Shown here: positions 12,301 through 27,300 of the stretch, piece after piece | Layout of the letters: each line of letters opens with the position of its first letter | Numbering within the stretch: position 1 is the stretch's first letter | NCBI RefSeq assembly: GCF_000764305.2 | Contig: NW_025935184.1 | Coordinates: 124,861 to 188,860 of the forward strand | Source of the DNA: Hyalella azteca | Lineage: Eukaryota > Arthropoda > Malacostraca > Amphipoda > Hyalellidae | Reading direction: 5' to 3' | DNA: 64,000 nucleotides | Translations under genes and position numbers: made by a program | The notes under the pieces: model-generated | Told to the model about the DNA's origin: nothing | What the model saw: the letters and a program-made list of their open reading frames with translations, nothing else | Databases searched by the model: none

Positions 12301-15300
12301 CACGGCTGTAGGCAACAAAATAGGTTCGTTCGCTGCTTCTGCAACAGCGGCTTCGTCCTCAACAGAGACCGCAAGACCTGTGCTGACATCAACGAGTGTC
12401 AGTTCAGCAATGCCGGCTGCAGGTCAGTTCATGGGGCATTTGTTCTTGTAGCAAAATTCTGTTTGATTGAGAGAGGATGTTGGTTGAATGTTGTGAGACT
12501 GTGCGTCTGGATATCAACGAGTGTCAGTTCAGCAACGCAGGCTGCAGGTCAGTTCATGGGGCGGTTTGTTCTTGTAGTATATGATTTGTATCATATGTAG
12601 TAAATGGTATGAAGTATTTGATTTCGTTCGTACTTATACCCTGTACGCATCATACTTGCATGTGTGGATATTGTTTGTACTTTTCGTACTATAACCAATT
12701 AGTAATAATATTACTATCATATGTAGAATAGGGTATGAAGTATATGCTTTCGTTCGTACTTATACCCTGTACGCATCATACTTGCATGTGTAGATATTGT
12801 TTGTACTTTTCGTACTATAACTAATTTGTAATTTTCGTACTATAACAATATTACTAGTTAATATATTATATTTTAATATTTTATTGATCTCGTGCCACAG
12901 GCAGGTGTGCACCAACACCCCAGGCTCGTTCACGTGCTCCTGCAACCCCGGCTTCACCCTCCTACCGGACGGCCGTTGCCGGCCTGGTGGCGGCGGTGGC
13001 GGGGGCGGCGGGTTTCCCGGTGGACAAGGCGGGATATTTCCTGGTGGACAACCTGGTGGTTTTCCTGGTGGACAATCTGGTGGTTTTCCAGGTGGACAAC
13101 CTGTTGGATTTCCTGGTGGTTTTCCTGGTGGATTTCCTGGCGGCTCACAAGCTGGAGGCTGCGCAGTCAACAACGGTGGCTGTGCTCAGGTCAGTTTTTC
13201 ATCTATTTTGTTTTGTGACTCCGCATGAACAAAACTAAAAATCTTACTAGGTATCGCGAATAAAAATTCCTTTAAAATCGTTTCTAATTCGCTAAAATTT
13301 TACTCGTTGCCCATATTTTGATGATCCATAATCACTGGTAAGGTTCACTTATCAATCTGATGGATTCAAATTTCTCATTTCTAATCATCGTTGCTATGAA
13401 TTATCGTCATTACGATTGCTTATAGCGGTCAATTATTAAACCTGTACCATAAAACATCACCTTACTGCTGCCATCTTAATTACTAATCATGAAACTCAAC
13501 TTTGAAGGGGTTTTTGGTGAGTTTATTTCCTCTAACTGCTATGTACTAACCTGTTTGCTTATGCCTTAACCAAAAATCCCTCTAAAGAAATATTTTTTAA
13601 TGTCATTACTTTTTAGATGATAACAATCATGCATTTCAGACCCGCTAACAATTTAAAGGAAAAAAAGAATAAGGTGGTGTACACTAATTTATAGGGTGGT
13701 ACAATTGTAGGGAATAAATTCAATTGTCCATGATAGCTTTAACAAATATTCGATAGTCCCGTTGCAGCTTATCAAAGATTGTGGTTATGCAAAGAAAAAA
13801 CATTCACTGCAGTCACCTGAGATGATTGCAACGACTATTGATTGGTAGATCCTAGATAGATGACCACTGGCAATTTCGGAGCAATTTTATAATGCACCTA
13901 CCTTCAAGATAAGGTATGAGCGAAAATGAACGTCTTCTGGAACGCCGTCTACGAAGTCTCGACGTTCGAAAGCTTCGTGTGCATTCGATCCCTACTGTAC
14001 AGACACTGCGCGTAAATATTCTCAACCTATAACCGTGTTTCGATTCATACAACTTGTCGATTTGGTTCGAAACGTCTACTTAAAACGTACATTTACTTCT
14101 CATATGCGTGTTCTACACTTCTTCTTCTTTCGTGTTCTAGCGACTGGTGCAATTCAAAATTACAACAAACTTGTGTCTGAAGCGAATGTTATCCTTTTTT
14201 TTTACTTGGGAATGATATATTTGTCGACGAGCTATCAGACACAGACCAGATACGTGCTCCGCAAAGTGTTTACTTGTTGCAAACGTTTTTTTAATGTTGT
14301 ATCAGTATCACGTACGAAACCAACATTCTCGGCCCACGTGCAGAAAAAAAGAGAAGCTCCCCAGGAAATCAAACCGGACACGTCTTTATTTTCTTCGTAC
14401 CTCGTCGCGATAAAAAACCTTCAGACATTTTCGTCCTGGAAATGGCCTCGAGGAGAATACACACATCGGCACGGCAACGTCTGCAACCTGGACGGTCGAG
14501 CTGATGTGTTACGACGAGTGCCAATACCTCCTGGAGTTTGCATAGATTGCATTATTTCCGGACTACCACCTTGCATAACTAGATATAGTGGCTTCTGTAA
14601 TTAAGATTTAGCTATGTTGGTTTGTAATCGATTGTAGATACCATCGAATTTTAACATCTGCGAATTTTTAACCCGAAACTCATTGCTCCAATTCTGATTA
14701 TTTTGAATGCACGGACACCAAGAAATGTTAGATCAACGGCACACTACTGACGACAACCACAGGGAACATAAAATGTACAATTTCTAGATTTTGCTTAGGG
14801 GTTATCGAAGTGTAGTATTGAAAATAGTTCGCTCAATCCCAATATGGATGTTCAACTCTATTTTATTACTGCTTCCGATAAATGGCCAGGAAGCTGGAAG
14901 TGCAAAGGCCAACTACTCTTTAGTCTTGAAAAAACTCCACTTTTTATCGCTGAAAAATGTACTAGGTATATAAAAAACTCAGCCTGCATACGTGTGCTAG
15001 ATACGTTGTCTCTCCGTAACTCTTAACTAATGGAGCATCAGCACACTAATAAAGTAATTTTTCTGCGGTGAAAAATAACAATGTACACATAGGTTGAATT
15101 TGATTTAGTACGGAGATTATTTTCTGTCATGAAATCTTGAACATCAGCAGCCTCACAAGGAGATAAAATCTCCCTCCATCTGCGCTGGTCGAGCTGAAGA
15201 CTTTAACACGGCCTTGACATTCGACAAATAAGGCGGCTCAGCCAGCGGCAGTGCCTTGATTCCGCTTAATGAAATGACCATCTAAGAGTTGCGTCAGAGC

Positions 15301-18300
15301 TGCTCTGGGACTATACGAAAAAATATAACTCAGTACTCACTGCAGTGAGTGACAGAGAGCGCATTTTCTCGTCGACGAAAACGTGAGGTCACGGACGGAC
15401 GGACAGACAGACGGACATGGCGAGCACAATAGTGCACTTTTTCCATAAATGAGAAAATGCGCTAAAAACCATTTCCTCCTGTCGGCGTCGATTTGTCTTG
15501 TCGGAAGTGAATTTGTTGATTGTTTATAAATCGAAATTTTATGATTATAAATTCACTGTGATCTGTACTAAAGCTTTAACGTTTGGTAGTATGGTTCAAT
15601 GTATCTTCTCTCTTATAGCGTATCAAAAGGGATTACTGACATAAAAGTTCGAGGATTTATCTCTATCGTAATTTTGTGATTAAGTAGGTTTAATTATCTG
15701 TGCAGTAATTAATTTATTTTAAACTACACATGACGTCTTCTCCAATATTCATGTATTTATCAATAAATTTTTGCCGGCATACTGTGCTAGCGTGTTTCAT
15801 TCATATAGTTCTTTGCATTGCATACTTTTTAGAGCCTTATTCGTTAATATGATTGACTTAAGCTGTAGGTGTGCAATGATAGCCATATAATTGTTTCTGA
15901 ACATGCAGATTTCGACATTGAAGGAAAAGGGACAAAAAACTCACTGAATTCGTGACCAAATATTATATTCCTGAAGGCCAATTAGTTGAAGATGTTTGAC
16001 CAGGTCCTTCAGTATCATTAAAGCCTCTGTTACATTTTGTTAGCTCAGTCCTGTGCCAGACTGTAGAGATGGCCACAAGTAATTCTGTATGTGTAATATA
16101 CAAGTAAATCTGTATGTGTAATACACAAGTAATTCTGTATGTGTAATACACAAATAATTCTGTGTGTGCAATACACAAGTAATTCTGTATGTGTAATACA
16201 CAAGTAATTCTGTATATGTAATACACAAGCAATTCTGTATGTATAATACACAAATAATTCTGTACATAACGCGTATCAATCTTACAAATCAATATGTCGA
16301 GGCATGACAGAGCTTCGTCTGCAAATGCAAACAGCTTCATATGAGCTTCTGTTTTAATGGCTCGCACAATCATCGTTAGTTATTACTAATATTTATAAGG
16401 GTCTACATAGATGTATTATGTGAAGGCTGATACTATTATTAAAACCATAATTATTGTACTGTAAACTAGAGCTTGAGCTCTGACACCAGGACTTGAAATG
16501 TGCACATGCAGGCGGTGGCACTAAGAAGTGATATATTTTTTAACAAGTTCGTTGCGTGATTTATATTTTTATACGTCCAACGATGTTCATGTCACTGAGT
16601 AGCGATCAGGGACCATACTTTCAAAACTTGCTAAGTGAACGTAAGTACTTACGCTCTATTTTCTCGTCTATGATTGGTGGATTTTGCTTGAAAGGCCGTC
16701 AATGATTGGCAGACGAACTTACGATCTCTTAACTTTTTTTAAAAGTATAGGCCCAGGGGGTTAACTTGATCCACTAACTAATCTGTAATCTAGGAGAGAA
16801 ATTCCTTCAACACTGTACGCTAATTGTACTAACTCGTATGAACTAATTTTATATTAGTGCGTTCAGATATTACATCCCCGATTATCTCTTCCATTTGTGT
16901 TTCGTAAAAGTCTCAGTAGCACTTTTAATTATGTCCGTCGCTCATTAGCTCCTATGCAGTGAAACCGATTATCGTTAGGCGTTCTCGCAAAAGTAGGTAT
17001 CTAGCAATCTTTTCACCTATCTATATGTATATGTCGTGCCGAAATCGCGTAATTGCCGATTCTATGGAATCGGCAGTGATTTGCCGAATCTGTAGAATCA
17101 GCATTTCTATACCATAGGAATCTGGGGTTAGATCAGTTAGCCAAGTTCTTTTTTTTTCAATATTTAAGTATAAAGGAACTTGATCAAACTTAAAATAACC
17201 TTTTATAACTCTAACGCTCGATTAATGTTATAACTCTAACGTCCGATTTTCTGAATCAGCAACGCAATGCTGATTCTACAGATTCGGCAAACTGGCTGCC
17301 GATTCTATAGAATTGGCAATTCCGCGATTTCGGCGCGACGCATATATGTGCTAAAAGCCTTTTCGACAGCCTTTACCTGGACTTCCAACATGAATTCACT
17401 CCGAGTGCATGAATAATGTAACTTGAGCTTCTATTTACTTGACCAGCGACCTTGGTGCAAGACGTCAGCAATTCACTTCTCTTCTCTCAGAGAGACTACA
17501 TAAATTTTCGTTCTATGTCAATTCAATTCCTCTTTGTGCCTATGAATATTTTTCAACATTCTCCCTGCATTTCAACATCAACAATTTAGTCCTAAGTTTC
17601 ACCGTGGCAGTTGTAATAAATCTAATTTGTGCTCTAAAACTTGACCTCTGCTCTTCAATCAACTTAGGATCGCATATCTTAAGGGCAACGCATTTTGCAT
17701 ACGAGTTTTGATACTTCGACCGAACTCAGGAAACTCCACGGGGGAAGTTAGCCGAGTTTCAAACTTTGTCTCGTTACCTTGTGTCACTATTTCAAACTGC
17801 ACAAGAAACTTGGTTAAAATAACTCTGCGACGCATATGTGGAGTATTCCATGTTTAGCTGTAGAAAAATAATTCATCAATTATATTTTATTAAAACATAT
17901 GTTTATCTTACGTCTTTTATTGATAATACACTGGCTTAAATTATTAGCTAAGTTTGCTTACAACCTTAAATTTAAATCAATTAGATATTAGATAGAAACA
18001 TAGGTTTTTATTTGAAATTTATATGTATTTTGCACACGTTTTTAGAGCATTTTCTCATTTATGGAAAAATGCACTATATTGTGCTCGCCATGTCCGTCTG
18101 TCCGTCCGTCTGTCCGTCCGTCTGTCAGTCCGTCTGTCCGTGACCTCAAGTTTTCGTCGACGAGAAAATGCGCTCTCTGTCACTCACTGCAGTGAGTACT
18201 GAGTTATATTTTTTTATCTTACATTTAATTGGGGCTCATTCAATAATCCTCTTAGTCCAGCACTTCCAATATTTTTTACGGTATTTTTTGCCATAAAAAT

Positions 18301-21300
18301 CTCTGTTCATCGTATGTTTATATCAAGACGATAGAATATCGTACTGTGTACCTGTGTCACTTTTTTACGAAGCGTTATGAACGTAATTAGTCAGTGAATT
18401 TTCGTTCGTCTTCACATTTGGATTTTATCTTCCTGTAACATAGCACCGCTGAAGCGATACCTAATACTTCAATAGTTAATTTTTAGATAATTGTGTCTTA
18501 TCAATTATTCACTGAATGCTCAAACATAATATCAGGCTAAGCTTAAAAATTTAGTATAGGTTATCATTTCATCACTCAATGCGCCTTTTAATTTGATAAT
18601 GAATGATAGAAACATTCGAAACGTCGTTATCGAAATAAAAATGTCTATCGGTAACCTGATTTTAGATTTGCCAGTTCAAACTAAAAATATTGTTCGATAT
18701 ATTGAAAAAACCAATAAGAAAATTGCGAATAAAACAAATTCGCTGGTCTTCAATGAAACCTGCTTATAAATTTGTGCAGATTTTTATAAAAATTAGTTCG
18801 TTATAGGTGAAGAACTTGTGTTTCACTGACTTTAATGCCATAATTTTAGGTTTTATTTTTATTGTTGAAAATCGAAAGTATCCACTTATCATAATCAAAT
18901 TATTAATAAAAGACTAATCACTGTGCGACACAATCAAAAGATAAATTTATTTTATTTCTCCCGCATTTAATTAAATATTAAAACTAGACAAAATCATAGT
19001 TTATTAAACAAATTATGTGCAGCAGGACGTAAATTTGGAACAGGAACGCGTGTATGGCGATTTGTAAATTCAAGTCGTATTTATTTACATAGATTAAAAA
19101 AGTGTTTGTTGTAAAAAGCGCATTTAAATTTTATTTTAATACAATGTATTATGAATTAGACTAAGATGAGTGCTCGTATGACAATTTGCATTATAATGCG
19201 CAGTTTCATTTTGCAATTAGCACGTTTCTTCTTAATCCGAATTAGTGAATTGAATTTGCAAGCATATTCCCTTGTCGAAAGCCTCGGTGAGTGTGTGGCA
19301 GGCTTAGCCCTGCGCTGCTGTCAACCGGGTTTGCAGTTTGCTGGCGAGCGTTTAATTTTGTAACCCCTAGACTTCGCTGTGTTGAAATATTGAACGCAAA
19401 AAACACCCTCAAATTCCTTGTATTGGATTTTTTTCACATGCTTCAAATATCATTTCCAGCTTTTCGAAACCCAGATGCAAAATTGTGAGCTGGTACATTT
19501 CGTACATTTTCGAAAAAATATTTGAGTAACATTCTCAAAATTGTTGCTAGAAAAAAAATTCAACTATTTTCCGTTTTTTTCTTGCACGAACTGAAAAAAC
19601 TTTCAAAATAGTTTCCTTTGAATTAATCGTACGATTCCTCAACAACTTCCAGAAAAATTATTTTGAAATAAACACACAATGTCTCAAAATATTGATTTCA
19701 ATTTCCCAATATGATGATCATATCATGAACTGCCTCTTATATTGCGCCACATTCATAACTAACCCAGTCGATTAACCTAATTTTCTGCCAGGCATGTGAA
19801 GAAAAGGATAATGGTAAAGTTACGTGCCGTTGCAACTCTGGCTATAAACGTAACGATGACAAGACGACGTGCAGCGACGTAAATGAATGTGAACGCAACA
19901 ACGGAGGCTGCAGCGACGTATGCACCAACACCGTCGGTTCCTACGTCTGTTCCTGCAACGCTGGCCGGGAATTGAACGGCAAGAAATGCGTCGATGTTGA
20001 CATAGAAGACCCGACCGACGTAGCTGGCTCCTGTGCAGTAAATAATGGAGGCTGTCAGCAGGTAGATTTCCGTGGAGTTTTCATCTAGTTTTCTACTCTC
20101 GCACTTCTTCGTCCGTAGAACAGTAATGTTTTTGCACTTCCCAACGATCCGAACAGCATCAACTTACCATAATTTTCGAGTCGTTTTGCAATATTTGAGA
20201 TATTTGCAATGCATGTGCCATTTGCACTACGAGCTATTTCCACTCTGGGCTATTTGCACTCTGAGCTATTTGCACTCTGAGCTATTTGCACTCTGAGCTA
20301 TTTGCACTCTGAGCTATTTGCACTGTGAGCTATTTGCACTGCGAGCTATAAATTAGGTGGATGTTTTTCACTTATAAGGTAGATGTTTTCTCCCTCTTAC
20401 TTCTGGTAGAAATCATAGAGGTAGCGTCTAGTAGCTCTTCTTGTGTTTTGTGCTTCTTATATCAGCGTATAAATATTGTCCTATTTCTTTTGTAATTCTG
20501 TACTTCTCAATTATATGCATGACTTCGATTTTGACGAGGCTATCGTCCATTTCTTTAATGCATTTCAATGCCCGTAAACCCATAAAAAATTCTTTCCGTA
20601 AGCACTGTTGACGTCAAACCAAGAAGACAAATTTAACTAGTAGCACATTAATAGTGTACTGTAAATTCAAATTAATTTTCCCCCATTTCGTTAGCCAATT
20701 AGAAAATATTATCGAAAAATTCTCCACGTGCGCGATATTTTGTTTTCTTGCTTGCTTTCCCACTTGCCTTTAAATTCTCAACTTAAGTCGGGGTTTATGA
20801 ACTAATATATTTACCATGAAGCTTAATTAAAACTAGCCGCCATTTGATCTTTAGGGGGACAAATTTTTCTTTAATTTATGACCTATTCTCAATTAATTGT
20901 AGTTGTGCTGCATTCTACCCAGAATGGATGGCAAATCATTATATACAGTAATTTTTAAAATATCTAACTTAACAGCAATATTCTTGTCTCGCTTTTTTCT
21001 TCCGCGCGATTTCCTTTGTGACGTTTTAAATCGCAACTGGTTTGGCGTCTGCAATTTCACGCAAATTGATTTCTTTGCGCCTTGCATTGGCCGGATTAAA
21101 AAGACTTTAATGAACGCTGGAGATTTCCTGAGTCCTCAGAAGAGTTTTATCCTTCGAGAATTTTCCCGCGTACGGAAAGCTTCAACTTTCTGATAAAATG
21201 TCGCGTAATGGCAGAAGGTTTTTTGGGGATCAGGGCAGCGTTATTAGAAAGATTATTTCGTAGTCAAGCTATTCTAAGAAGTTCATCTTTTATCTGAAAT

Positions 21301-24300
21301 TTTCATAATAACTTATTGATAGACATAATCGAGTTTTATCGCGCATTCAACCGTGTCTAATGAATGGATTTAAAAGCTCTGTTTACAAGACTAAAATTCT
21401 GCCAGTTTTTCAAAGTACCTATTTTACTCGGATTAGCGTGTAAAAGTACCTATTTTTACCAAAGTACTCGGATTAGCGAGAATTTTGCCAAGGTATTCCC
21501 AGTATAAATCATTCTTCGTAAGACTACCTAGACTGGCCAATAGCCATTCCCATTCAGGCAATAAATTTCATTTAATTGTTTAAGTTAATTGCTTTGACGT
21601 TGTACCATCAACCGTTGTCCTCATTTCGGCCGATGACTAATTGTGAATTTCGCTCATCAATTATTTTGAGTTTTAGCCCTGGACTTGTTTTTGCTTGTGT
21701 CTCAAGGGGATCAATTTCTGGTATAACGAAGGCCGCGTTTATGATCCACGTTCTCACGTTGAACGTCGTCTTTTCATGCCTCGTTAAGGCTCTCATTAAG
21801 GCCCTAATTAGCCACTGATCATTGCTCATTAATCTCGTATGAAGATGGGAGCTGAAGATCATATATGCAACGCAGGTTGTGGAGATTCTTCCTCTAATAT
21901 ATTAGAAGAGTCGAAGTTGTACTTATTTATTTAGCTTCTCTTTGAAAATTGTGGCAAGGAAGACAAATTTTCGATTATGATTTAGAAAAATTTTTATATG
22001 GATACTTGCACCAATTTAACATATAAGAAAAGCTAAATCGAAAGATATGTAAAGATTTGACTGAATTTAGTTGTCCAGCATATAAAGATCATCTAAAGTT
22101 AAACAAAGTTATATTCAACGTTCCAGAAAAAATCACATGAGTTCATTTGTGTCATTTCCTTGCATGTAATATTTTTATTCGTGATGCTTTCTGATGATGT
22201 GAGCTCCCGCATGAAGTTTATTTGCTATATTAAATGTATCCGTGTGCTGTCTTTTCTGTAAGCGATCCATAACTGTTGGCAAGGGAAATATCTTCCACAA
22301 AACTAAACTGCAGATTTAACGTTGAGGGAATGGAAGCGTGCTATGCCACATTCAAAATTTTTCCGCACTGAAATTTTCGCTGCACTATATATTTTGCAGC
22401 AATCAAAATAATTAAGCAATGCAAATTTAGCAGATTTGAAAAACTGCCGTCAGTGAAAATTTCGCGGTACTGGAAATGTCCCGGAAAAGCTCACAGCACT
22501 GTATTTTCGAGGTACTGTAAATGTCACAGCAATTGAAATTTCGTGGCGCTGAAAATAAAGCAACACTGAACATTTTTTCACGCCAATAATTCCTTGGTAA
22601 AAACTTTTATCGCTGCTGAAATCTCGAATCTCCAACGCGTGGACGGCGGCCTGATGCGTCATTGGTTTTCCATTTATGGCTCGGGATTTTATACGCTAAG
22701 CGCTTGACCGAGCGAGCATTTTCTGGGTGACAGCAATCGCGCTATTAAGGCCGGGTTTAGTTCCGTCAACAAGTTGTTGACTGCCGCAGTGCGATAGCAA
22801 CGACACCAAAAGCGCTAACATTAGTTAATTCGACTCAGACATCAATTATATTTTCAAATAAGGAAATTTCGCTTTCATTTTCTTCAACACCTGTCACTAG
22901 CGTACATGAACTTGAATTCAATGGCCAATGTTGAAAAGTTCAAAATAGGAATAAATTTTATTCGAAACTAATTTTGTTTTCAATTTTTCCGCTCTATTTT
23001 GTAAAATGACAGCACAGAGCAAAAAACATTAAATTAAACGATACGTTGCTGCACATTGCAGGAATAGTGGGACTCGAAAATAACGTTAGCATCTGAGGGC
23101 GTTGTAAAGCTGACTACAAACGTCAGCACCAACAGCTGACTACAAACGTCAGCACCAACAGCTGACTACAAACGTCAGCACCAACAGCTGACTACAAACG
23201 TCAGCACCAACACCGTCGGTTCGTACGTCTGTCCTTGTAACGACGGCTGGGAATTGGACGGCAGTAAATGCGTCAATGACATGAATTTTTGTGACATGAA
23301 AAACGTTGGCTGTGAGCAGGCACACTGTCATGCAAACATTAGTGGGCAAAGCTGTAATTATTCGACTTTAAAGTCATGTTACTTTTTTTCATTGGCAAGT
23401 TATTCATCGAACTTTGTTGTGTCCTCTTGATCGTCGTTACGTAGACCGGAAATTTTAAATTGAAACGTCCTAACTAAAAACTAAATCGAAAATTGGAACT
23501 AAACTAAAAATCTTTTAATATGTTATACTTCTACATGAGGATATTTGTACGTCTATCGGAATAAGATCCAGAGCTCACTGCTTCTCTACTCCATCGTTTC
23601 TTCGTCGTTTAAACGTATTCCTGTCATTGGATAATTATTGTTATAAAATTCTTCCCTCTGTGGTATTCAAATTTCACATTTTTGCTTATTACCATCGTAT
23701 AAATCCAACACGAAAATTCAGAAACATTTGTAAAAATTTCATCACTGCATTTCAATAGTATGCATCGTTAAAAGTAATGCTTAATTCCAGATTAGAGCCC
23801 AACCTTTAGATTAACTAGTCATCGAAAATATTTTATTTAACAACGAGGATTTTTAATGTTAGAGCTCTTTTCAATTTGCTAATTAATTGAGCTTGCAAAG
23901 CAAAGGTTTACTCAACTACAAAATGTTATATCTAGAATCGTCAAAAAAATTTACGAAAGATGTGCTTTAAATACTTTCGTTCAGAATTGATCAGCTTTGC
24001 TCTATTTCGTCCAATTTCTTATTAGAATTTCTTCTAATTTCTCACCATTTCTAATTTAAACATTGTAATGCGCGTATTAGCTTTAGTTTCTGTCTCTAAA
24101 ACACAGCTATTTTTCCCTTCACGTTCGGTTACCTTTGTTATGTGTAACGTCACCGATTGATTTTCCTGAACTTACTTTGTATCTTGCATATATTTCCATG
24201 TATATGGTTTTACTACGTTTTCTAAATACCTTATAAATGTTAATACCTTCAGTATTTGTACATATAAATTGTTTAATGCTACCAGTTATTATCCTTTTTA

Positions 24301-27300
24301 CTCGCAAATTCACAGCAATGCTTACTTAATTTTAGAATTGGTTTCGAATTTAATCCCTGCTTTCAATCTGGCAACACCTGTTCTTTACCCGGACATCAAC
24401 AACCCATTAGCCAGGCATTATGTGGGAATCACCATTAACACCCAACTAAGTGTAATCAAATCAAATTATTTCTGTTTTATTTAATTTAAATGCCCGATTC
24501 AGGAAACGGCCAATGAAACAATCTCAGAGTGCAAGGACCTATTCAGTAACGCTTGTACCGTAGTGGACTTTTAAGTTATTAGTCACCTGACCGATTTGTC
24601 ACTATTCATGTACTAAATTATGTAAATACAATGTATATATTCGTTAAACACAAACTTAGAATATAATTTTGTGGATCCTTAATGCCTATTTGCATGGTAA
24701 TTAATTTTGCACCAATTAAATCTTCTTGAAAAGTGTTTCTTGATTACTAAAATAACGCTATTAGAATACGATACGAAGTATTTTGAAATTATACTATTGT
24801 ATTCACTGTGTTTATATACTTTTTATTGTGTTTAGAATAGTGATGAGAATTTTCTCACGATATTTTTGTTGTAAGCAGCTGCAGAATTTTAATGTCTGAT
24901 TATTTTTTCTCGGTCGTGTCCAAAAAAAATGTCATCCAACAGTCAATGCACAACAGCTGGAGTTCGCTAGGCTCTGGTATTGCAATTTTACCCGTTATAT
25001 AACTGTCATTTTTATTATATGAATTATATAAGTATAATATGCCACTGACTACTCATCTGCTGAAATATCTTGTCATCTCAGTTACACTGTATTCCTTGCA
25101 TCCTTTATTCATAATAGGATATTAAATTGTTTCTTGGCTTAGTATTCATTTAGTATTGATGCGATAGATGTCACGTTCTTCTTATCGGCCTAACTTATTT
25201 ATGGCCGACTTTTGAACTGCCAAGGTTCGTGGATCCTACGATGGCTACAAAGTTTATCGCTATTTAACGGAAACTCCCCGCGTAGATTTGCCGAGAACGG
25301 AACGGCAGAGTGCGGTGTCGATGTCAGCCCGGCTTCACCCGCAACGCGGACCGCCAGACTTGTTCCGACGTAGACGAATGTGCGTTCGAGAACGGCGGAT
25401 GCAGCGAACTGTGCGTCAATACTGCTGGATCTTACGAATGCCGTTGTCAGAACCCAGGATTTACGCTGCTGGGAGACGGTAGTTGCGTGTTTACGTCGCA
25501 GCCACAAGTTGAATCTTGCAGCGTCAACAACGGTGGATGTTCTCAAGTAAGTCTCCGAATTTCCTCGAACTTAAACCTGAGAAACAAAATTTTAAGGAAA
25601 TAATATATATTTCTTCGCGTTGTTACATTTAACTTGAATAACTTTTCTAACGACACTTTCAATTTACTGGTCATACAATTTATTTCCACCTAATTCAATC
25701 AAATATAGATTTGAAAATATTCTTTTCGTTCTTCAATTTCTTCTCCACTAATATTTTTTCAACTTTAAAACGCTGTAGCTTCTAGAAAAATTTGATGCGA
25801 GTAAATTCCGTGCCCTCTTATCTTTAGTCTTATCGGTCTTGTGTAGATCTTTTTATTTAAGTGATATTCACATCTCCGTTGGAAATTAGTCATCACTCAC
25901 GATTCATCATCACATGGAAGAGAAAATCAGAAAGCCTCATCACTGAACTAGGTTCCTCTTTGTAGAAGTTCAACGATTTTCTCAACAGACTTGAAACACA
26001 TTAATAAATTCAGGCTTATTTAATACAGCATTGACGTCGTAGAAACTAAGAAAATATAGGAAAATATAGGTAGAAAGAATTCTAAGTATTCTAATAAAGA
26101 AAAGAAAGTATTCTAAGAAAATATAAGTAGAAAGGCTTGAAGTGGTGTTGCTTGACTTATTATCATTGTAGTAGTAAATTGTCCCTGTAGTAAGTAATAC
26201 ATGTACTAGTAATTTATCAGTAATACTTGTAGTTATTGGGACAGTTTGTCTGTGGAAAAAATCTGCATGCAAAATACGAAAGGAAAAAAATTGTATATGA
26301 CATTTCTTCTCTGTTCTGAAATTTGACTTGCATAGCTCCAATGATTTCTCCGATGGCCCATTAAATGGAAATTTCACCTCTGCTGTGGTGTGTAGCGCTG
26401 CGTTTTAGCTCAAGGCCGCGCAAAATGTGAGTGCGACAGTGGGTTCCAACTTCAACCAGACCAACGCTCATGTCTTGATATCAACGAATGTCTCATTGAA
26501 AACGGAAGATGTCAGCAACGATGCATCAACGCCGATGGAAGTTTTCAATGTCAGTGCCGGGATGGATATGTGTTGGCCAACGATGGACTCGCTTGCGTGG
26601 ATATCAACGAATGTTTGGTGAACAACGGAAATTGTCAAGAAATATGCTTCAATTCTGATGGATCTTTCCGCTGCATGTGTCAACCAGAACAGGTGATAAG
26701 TTCAGAAGGGAAATGTATTTATCCTACGACGACACCAAGACCTACAACAACTCAGGCGTCCACTAGAACTACCCAACGACCTGTCACGTTGTCGAGTACT
26801 TCAACAGTCCCGACGACTCAAGCGACGACCACTACAACGACCAGCACCACTACTGCCAAGCCTATTATCTTCCCTGCAGTTTGTTGGCTCATAAACGGCG
26901 GATGTCAACAAGTGAGGCCCTCCCAATCCATGATTTACACGTCAAGCGCATTGTTTTCAACTGATGTTCGCAATGGCATCCTGCACCGTTCCAGCAACAC
27001 AGTAGTATTTTCTACAAGCATGTGTTTTTAAGCAATGGAAATAGCACCATTTTGCACAACGGCTTTCAAATTTGCAAAAGTTCGTGATTCGACAACGCCA
27101 CCGTTCCAAATGCCACACCAAACAGTACGTTAAACTAAGCATGATTTAATTTTGTACAGTATAAATACAATATTCTCAAGGACTTTCCTCAGCATACACC
27201 TTTAATGATATGTTACATTCATTACATCTATTTGACGCTTTGCTTCGTGTTCTTTAAAATAACATTAACCAATTCCGACATTATATTGCCGCATTCTGGC

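Larger units (their letters stand above)
13190..19791 (+). other. Intron 4 of the protease gene (about 6.6 kb)
   Basis: Begins GTCAGT and ends TGCCAG. Contains a long open frame (13930-14604), a minus-strand MITE (15327-15466), a 24-bp array (16074-16268), a long-TIR MITE (17029-17347) and another MITE copy (18040-18206). The stretch 18210-19790 shows nothing recognisable. Confidence 0.7.
20062..25285 (+). other. Intron 5 of the protease gene (about 5.2 kb)
   Basis: Begins GTAGAT and ends GCGTAG. Contains a 16-bp array (20222-20350), a 26-bp array (about 23105-23212) and a decayed copy of exon 5 (23050-23330). Otherwise AT-rich with nothing recognised. Confidence 0.7.

Noticed and set aside
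15963..16373. 136-codon minus-strand frame with Cys/Tyr repeats
   Set aside because: Created by a 24-bp tandem array in all three frames of the minus strand.
24490..24575. Possible alternative terminal exon with two cysteines after GATTCAG
   Set aside because: Phase fits exon 5 and a stop follows ([15 protein letters not shown]). The EGF pattern is incomplete and no poly(A) signal was clear, so chance cannot be excluded.
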